This document shows, in pieces, positions 6,001 to 8,995 of a stretch of 8,995 nt of DNA (its first letter is position 1; each line of letters starts with the position of its first letter). The position numbers and the translations under genes are program-made. This DNA comes from an uncultured Erysipelotrichaceae bacterium. GTDB lineage: Bacteria > Bacillota_I > Bacilli_A > RF39 > UBA660. The stretch is taken from positions 1 to 8,995 of the forward strand of contig CACXFY010000031.1 in NCBI GenBank assembly GCA_902767005.1. The letters are read 5' to 3'. The notes below the pieces were generated by a model. It did not search any database. It was not told the DNA's origin and saw only the letters and a program-made list of their open reading frames with translations.

Positions 6001-6828
6001 CTATACTAAATATCCAAAAGGATCACCATTATTAGGCGCAAAACCAACAAATTTATAAGTTGCTCCCATTCTATTTTTAATAATAGTCTCCCCAGGTATA
6101 TAATCACTTCTATTACCAACACTACCAGTACTTATACTAGAAATATCACTTAAACAGTCATGTTCAACAACATTACTCTCTAAATATCTATTACCATTAT
6201 TAAGTACATCTTTAGCAGCATTATAATAATCATCACCTGGATAACTATAATTACTAGTAGATCTACTAGCAAACCATTCACTATTTTTAACGTAATCTTT
6301 TACATCACTATATTTACTTTTATTTTTTTCATATAAATTAGCCATTAAAGACAACTCTAATTTAGCTCCATCTACACTACCTTGTTCTTGTTTAGCAACA
6401 TAAGCAAGATAAGCTAAATCATCATCAGATAGATTATACGGATTACCTGTTGTTACAGGACTATTAACATTAATAACGTTACCATCTACTGAAGTACTAC
6501 CATTTCCAACAGAAACCTTACTACCATTAATACTTAATACTTTATTCATAGCTGTACTATCACCATTCATATAAGCAGTTGCTGTATCATTTAAATAACC
6601 AGAAATAGTACCAAAATTACTAACTAATGTATTAATATCACCATCTAAAGAACCAAAACCTTTTATACAAGATTCACAAATAGGTCCCATAAATACAGAT
6701 TCACTATTTAATTTGCTCTTAGAATTAGACATAGCTTCCTGTATAGAGTTTATTTTATTAGTAAAATTTGAAGTAGAAGATATTGCATTATTAAAAATAC
6801 TATAATCCGATACTTTATAATTCTCCAT
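6001..6828 (-). CDS. T7SS-type substrate with C-terminal SleB-like (Hydrolase_2) domain
   Basis: This 275-aa protein is the second gene of the operon. Residues 1-100 are the shared targeting domain (79 of 100 identical to the paralogue at 4377-5162 by manual alignment), with F46-M-G48, C51-E-S-C54 and Y86-M-N-G-D90. A Gly/Ser/Val/Asn linker covers about 101-130. Residues about 132-275 (DDDLAYLAYVAKQEQGSVDG, then a helical segment, DDYYNAAKDVLNNGNRYL, and a closing KFVGFAPNNGDPFGY) have the order of elements seen in SleB/CwlJ cell-wall hydrolases, where an early Glu after LAxxxxxE is catalytic; E148 is the candidate. This assignment is the weaker kind, from pattern memory. No signal peptide is present. 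The ribosome binding site AGGTG overlaps the TAG stop of the WXG100 gene, 6 bases from ATG, implying translational coupling; the gap is 9 bases. Confidence 0.88.
   Translation of the reverse strand: MENYKVSDYSIFNNAISSTSNFTNKINSIQEAMSNSKSKLNSESVFMGPICESCIKGFGSLDGDINTLVSNFGTISGYLNDTATAYMNGDSTAMNKVLSINGSKVSVGNGSTSVDGNVINVNSPVTTGNPYNLSDDDLAYLAYVAKQEQGSVDGAKLELSLMANLYEKNKSKYSDVKDYVKNSEWFASRSTSNYSYPGDDYYNAAKDVLNNGNRYLESNVVEHDCLSDISSISTGSVGNRSDYIPGETIIKNRMGATYKFVGFAPNNGDPFGYLV
6529..6828 (-). repeat. Paralogous N-terminal domain, copy 1
   Basis: First 100 codons of the SleB-like fusion gene. It aligns without gaps to copies 2 and 3; homology breaks down around codon 101, after the VLSI motif. Confidence 0.9.
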
Positions 6829-6837
6829 TAGTTACAC

Positions 6838-7125
6838 CTAAATTTGTAAAGAAGATAACTCTGATTCCATTTTTTCAATAGCTTCACTAGCTTGCTTAAT
6901 AAAAGTACCTAAAGCTTCCATTTCTTGTGAATTAGCTTGAGCAACTTGAATTTGTCCATCACTAGTTGATTTATAACTAGTTTTAGCAGTACCAGTCCAT
7001 TGACTAAGATCACTATCTATAGTAGATGAATAAGTTTTAGTAGCTCCATTCATCTCAGTAGAACTATCAATTAATTGTTGACCAATTGCTGAAACAGCAG
7101 CGAAATCACATACATATTTAGCCAT
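6838..7125 (-). CDS. WXG100/ESAT-6-like protein, type VII secretion partner
   Basis: This 95-aa protein has the size and helix-turn-helix plan of the WXG100 (EsxA-like) family, with W43-T-G45 in the turn between two amphipathic helices. Members are exported by the FtsK/SpoIIIE-type ATPase of the type VII system as homodimers or as partners of larger substrates. The C-terminus (SEAIEKMESELSSLQI) lacks an evident YxxxD/E signal, whereas the three downstream proteins carry one; this fits a heterodimer in which only one partner provides the signal, but pairing is inference. A cysteine at position 6 is unusual for the family. It is first in the four-gene operon, with a strong AAGGAGGG binding site (7132-7139) 6 bases from ATG. 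There is no type VII ATPase, EsaA- or EssB-like gene in the window, so the machinery must be encoded elsewhere. Confidence 0.93.
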   Translation of the reverse strand: MAKYVCDFAAVSAIGQQLIDSSTEMNGATKTYSSTIDSDLSQWTGTAKTSYKSTSDGQIQVAQANSQEMEALGTFIKQASEAIEKMESELSSLQI

Positions 7126-7160
7126 AATAATCCCTCCTTAGGATACAATACTCTATGTTA

Positions 7161-7169
7161 ATTTTACCA
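7161..7169 (-). promoter_or_regulatory. Possible extended -10 of the WXG100/hydrolase operon
   Basis: On the minus strand TGG-TAAAAT (TAAAAT at 7161-7166) resembles an extended -10, 36 bases from the WXG100 ATG. No good -35 lies at the right distance, so this promoter would be weak or need an activator. A TTACATGTAA palindrome sits in the region just upstream. Confidence 0.35.
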
Positions 7170-7174
7170 TTTTA

Positions 7175-7184
7175 TTACATGTAA
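7175..7184. promoter_or_regulatory. 10-bp palindrome upstream of the WXG100 operon
   Basis: TTACATGTAA is a perfect palindrome placed where the -35 spacer of the operon promoter would be. It shares the ACATGT core with the TTAACATGTTAA palindrome at 1094-1105. Function as an operator is inference; AT-rich DNA yields such palindromes by chance. Confidence 0.25.
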
Positions 7185-7234
7185 ATCATTAGTTTTTTAA
7201 TAATTAATTATTATTTGACAATATTTCACAAAGC

Positions 7235-7257
7235 AAACAACTTGTTTATTAATAAAC
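7235..7257. promoter_or_regulatory. Overlapping palindromes upstream of uvrB, candidate operator
   Basis: GTTTATTAATAAAC (7244-7257) is a perfect 14-bp palindrome covering the expected -35 of uvrB. It overlaps AAACAA-C-TTGTTT (7235-7247), giving alternating AAAC/GTTT/AAAC half-sites. uvrB is LexA-controlled in many Firmicutes, but this is not the Bacillus GAAC-N4-GTTC box, so any repressor is unidentified. Confidence 0.35.
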
Positions 7258-7275
7258 TAAATGTTAAAATATAAT
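7246..7275 (+). promoter_or_regulatory. Promoter of uvrB
   Basis: A consensus -10 TATAAT lies at 7270-7275. The best -35 is a poor TTATTA (7246-7251) with an 18-base spacer, inside the palindrome. Transcription would start near 7282, leaving only about 12 bases including the GAGGTG binding site (7283-7288) before ATG 7294. Confidence 0.5.
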
Positions 7276-7293
7276 AGATTTTGAGGTGATATT

Positions 7294-8995
7294 ATGGCTA
7301 AATTTGAATTAATATCTAACTATTCTCCATCTGGAGACCAACCACAAGCAATAAGAGAATTAGTAGATGGAATAAAACAAAATAAAAAAGAACAAGTTCT
7401 TTTAGGTGCTACTGGAACTGGTAAAACATTTACAATAGCAAATGTCATAAAAGAAGTAGGAAAACCAACTTTAGTATTAGCCCATAATAAAACCTTAGCT
7501 GGTCAATTATATTCAGAATTAAAAGAGTTATTTCCCAATAATAGAGTAGAATACTTCGTATCATATTATGATTACTATCAGCCAGAAGCCTATGTGCCTT
7601 CAACTGATACATATATAGAAAAAGACTCATCTATAAACGATGAAATAGATGAATTACGTCATGCCGCAACATCAGCTTTAATCGCAAGAGATGATGTAAT
7701 AGTAGTATCTTCTGTCTCTTGCATCTATGGTATTGGTGAAGTAGAAGAATATAAATCTAAAATGCTAACGCTATCAGTAGGAGAAACTATTGAAAGAGAT
7801 AAAGTCTTAACAAAATTAGTAGAAATGTTATATGAAAGAAATGATTATGACTTTAAACGTGGAACATTTAGAGTACATGGCGATTCTTTAGAAATAATTC
7901 CAGCTAATCAAAATACTATTGGTTATAGAATAGAGTTTTTCGATGAAGAAATAGATAGAATATCAGAAATAGATACTCTAACTGGAGTAGTATTAAACAA
8001 TAAAAAGAATGTTTCTCTATTTCCAGCTTCTCACTTCGTTATAAGTGATGACAAGTTGCAACAAGCAATAATTAGAATAAAGAAAGAATTACAAGAAAGA
8101 TTAAAAGTATTAAAAGAAGAAAATAAATTAGTCGCAGCCGAAAGACTAGAACAAAGAACTAACTATGATATTGAAATGTTAGAAGAAACCGGTTTCTGTT
8201 CTGGAATAGAGAATTACTCTGCACCAATGGCTGGCAGAGCACCTGGAGAAACACCAACTACATTAATGGATTTCTTTCCTAAAGATTTCTTACTTGTAGT
8301 AGATGAATCTCATGTAACATTACCACAAGTACGCGGCATGTATAACGGTGATAGAGCAAGAAAATTAAACTTAGTAGAATATGGTTTTAGACTACCAAGT
8401 GCCCTAGATAATAGACCATTAAAATATGATGAATTTGAACAAAAGATTAATCAAGTAATCTATGTATCCGCAACACCAGGAGATTATGAATTATCTCATA
8501 CTAATAATCATTATGTAGAACAAATAATAAGACCAACTGGTCTATTAGATCCAACTATAGAAGTAAGAAAAACACAAGGTCAAATAGATGATTTAGTAGG
8601 AGAAATAAAACAAAGAATTGAAAATAATGAAAGAGTACTTGTTACTACTTTAACTATTCGTATGGCCGAAGAATTAACTAACTATTTAAAAGAATTAGAT
8701 ATAAAAGTAGCTTATCTTCATAGTGAAGTAAAAACACTAGAACGTATGGAAATAATACATGATGTAAGAACTGGAACCTATGATTGTTTAGTAGGAATTA
8801 ATCTTCTTCGTGAAGGATTAGATATACCAGAAGTAAGCTTAATTGCTATCTTAGATGCTGATAAAGAAGGTTTCTTACGTAGTAATAGAAGTTTAATTCA
8901 AACAATAGGTAGGTGTGCAAGAAATGCCAATGGCCATGTCATAATGTATGGAGATAAAATCACAGATTCAATGAATGAAGCTATTACTGAAACAA
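7294..8995 (+). CDS. uvrB: Excinuclease ABC subunit B (partial, 3' end beyond window)
   Basis: UvrB is the damage-verifying helicase-like subunit of nucleotide excision repair, loaded by UvrA and then recruiting UvrC for incision. The window holds 567 codons of a protein normally near 660 residues; the missing part includes the C-terminal UVR motif that contacts UvrC. Visible motifs: [10 protein letters not shown] near the start, Walker A GATGTGKT (38-45), the DNA-clamping beta-hairpin [21 protein letters not shown] (about 91-111), Walker B D337-E-S-H340, motif SATPGDYE (392-399), [10 protein letters not shown] and motif [14 protein letters not shown] (536-547). C541 stands where Ala is usual (GRAARN); the flanking arginines are intact, so the protein should be functional. 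GAGGTG lies 5 bases from ATG. It is divergent from the WXG100 operon and probably unrelated in function. Confidence 0.98.
   Translation, partial: MAKFELISNYSPSGDQPQAIRELVDGIKQNKKEQVLLGATGTGKTFTIANVIKEVGKPTLVLAHNKTLAGQLYSELKELFPNNRVEYFVSYYDYYQPEAYVPSTDTYIEKDSSINDEIDELRHAATSALIARDDVIVVSSVSCIYGIGEVEEYKSKMLTLSVGETIERDKVLTKLVEMLYERNDYDFKRGTFRVHGDSLEIIPANQNTIGYRIEFFDEEIDRISEIDTLTGVVLNNKKNVSLFPASHFVISDDKLQQAIIRIKKELQERLKVLKEENKLVAAERLEQRTNYDIEMLEETGFCSGIENYSAPMAGRAPGETPTTLMDFFPKDFLLVVDESHVTLPQVRGMYNGDRARKLNLVEYGFRLPSALDNRPLKYDEFEQKINQVIYVSATPGDYELSHTNNHYVEQIIRPTGLLDPTIEVRKTQGQIDDLVGEIKQRIENNERVLVTTLTIRMAEELTNYLKELDIKVAYLHSEVKTLERMEIIHDVRTGTYDCLVGINLLREGLDIPEVSLIAILDADKEGFLRSNRSLIQTIGRCARNANGHVIMYGDKITDSMNEAITET

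Noticed and set aside
4377..7125. Prophage tail or lysis module, because of the phage-tail-type lysozyme
   Set aside because: No tail, holin, capsid or integrase genes are present; the shared WXG-like N-domains and the WXG100 gene point to type VII secretion instead.
7215..7220. TTGACA as -35 of uvrB
   Set aside because: No -10-like sequence occurs 16-18 bases downstream; the real -10 TATAAT is about 50 bases away.
7235..7247. Bacillus-type LexA box
   Set aside because: AAACAA-C-TTGTTT has an odd centre and lacks the GAAC-N4-GTTC pattern.
7445..7630. Minus-strand 61-codon frame inside uvrB
   Set aside because: Antisense to the Walker A/beta-hairpin region of a highly conserved gene.
1..8995. 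Genetic code 4 (TGA as Trp), suggested by low GC and the lack of TGA stops
   Set aside because: Trp codons seen are TGG, no in-frame TGA interrupts any gene, and wall-synthesis genes argue against a wall-less Mollicute. Stops are just TAA or TAG in this small sample.
1..8995. CRISPR arrays, tRNA or rRNA genes, insertion sequences
   Set aside because: No regularly spaced repeats, cloverleaf-like segments, transposase frames or terminal inverted repeats were found on reading both strands.

Overview
The window looks like chromosomal DNA of a low-GC (by eye near 30 %), cell-walled member of the Bacillota. The signs are strong AGGAGG-type ribosome binding sites, consensus sigma-A promoters with extended -10 elements, an Esx/WXG100 protein and a Firmicutes-type UvrB. 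All tryptophans I checked are TGG and no reading frame contains TGA, so the standard bacterial code fits. A gut-type Bacilli/Erysipelotrichia/RF39-like lineage would match the composition, but the sequence alone does not settle this.

Layout. (1) 16-1038, minus: a cytoplasmic zincin-like protein with HEFLH plus a downstream EGSTD motif. (2) 1045-1318: a divergent promoter region with a 12-bp palindrome between the two promoters, followed on the plus strand by a 28-codon leader peptide, a strong intrinsic terminator and an alternative antiterminator pairing. (3) 1319-3049, plus: a complete ABC half-exporter (TMD-NBD) downstream of that attenuator, closed by a terminator. (4) 3079-4351, plus: a near-consensus promoter and a lipoprotein with SH3b-like repeats and a C-terminal YkuD L,D-transpeptidase domain. 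(5) A terminator at 4350-4378 serving both converging units. (6) 4377-7125, minus, transcribed right to left: a tight four-gene operon of one WXG100 protein and three tandem paralogues. The paralogues share a roughly 100-residue N-terminal domain (FMG at the WXG position, a CxSC pair, and a YxxxD type VII signal motif) fused to three different C-terminal domains: a SleB-like hydrolase, a double-psi beta-barrel/3D-like domain, and a phage-tail-type lysozyme. (7) 7126-7293: a divergent intergenic region with palindromes. (8) 7294 to the window end, plus: uvrB, cut off before its C-terminal UVR domain.

The main biological point is the operon at 4377-7125. It reads as a modular kit of type VII-secreted peptidoglycan-cleaving proteins, in which one targeting domain has been duplicated and joined to unrelated wall-active domains, with a candidate WXG100 partner encoded first. 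The gaps of 9-10 bases leave no room for immunity genes, which favours self-wall remodelling over interbacterial toxins, though immunity encoded elsewhere is possible. No secretion ATPase or membrane component is present here. The second point is the leader-peptide attenuator in front of the ABC exporter: two adjacent 9-bp helices can capture the whole 5' arm of the terminator, as expected for ribosome-mediated, antibiotic-type induction.
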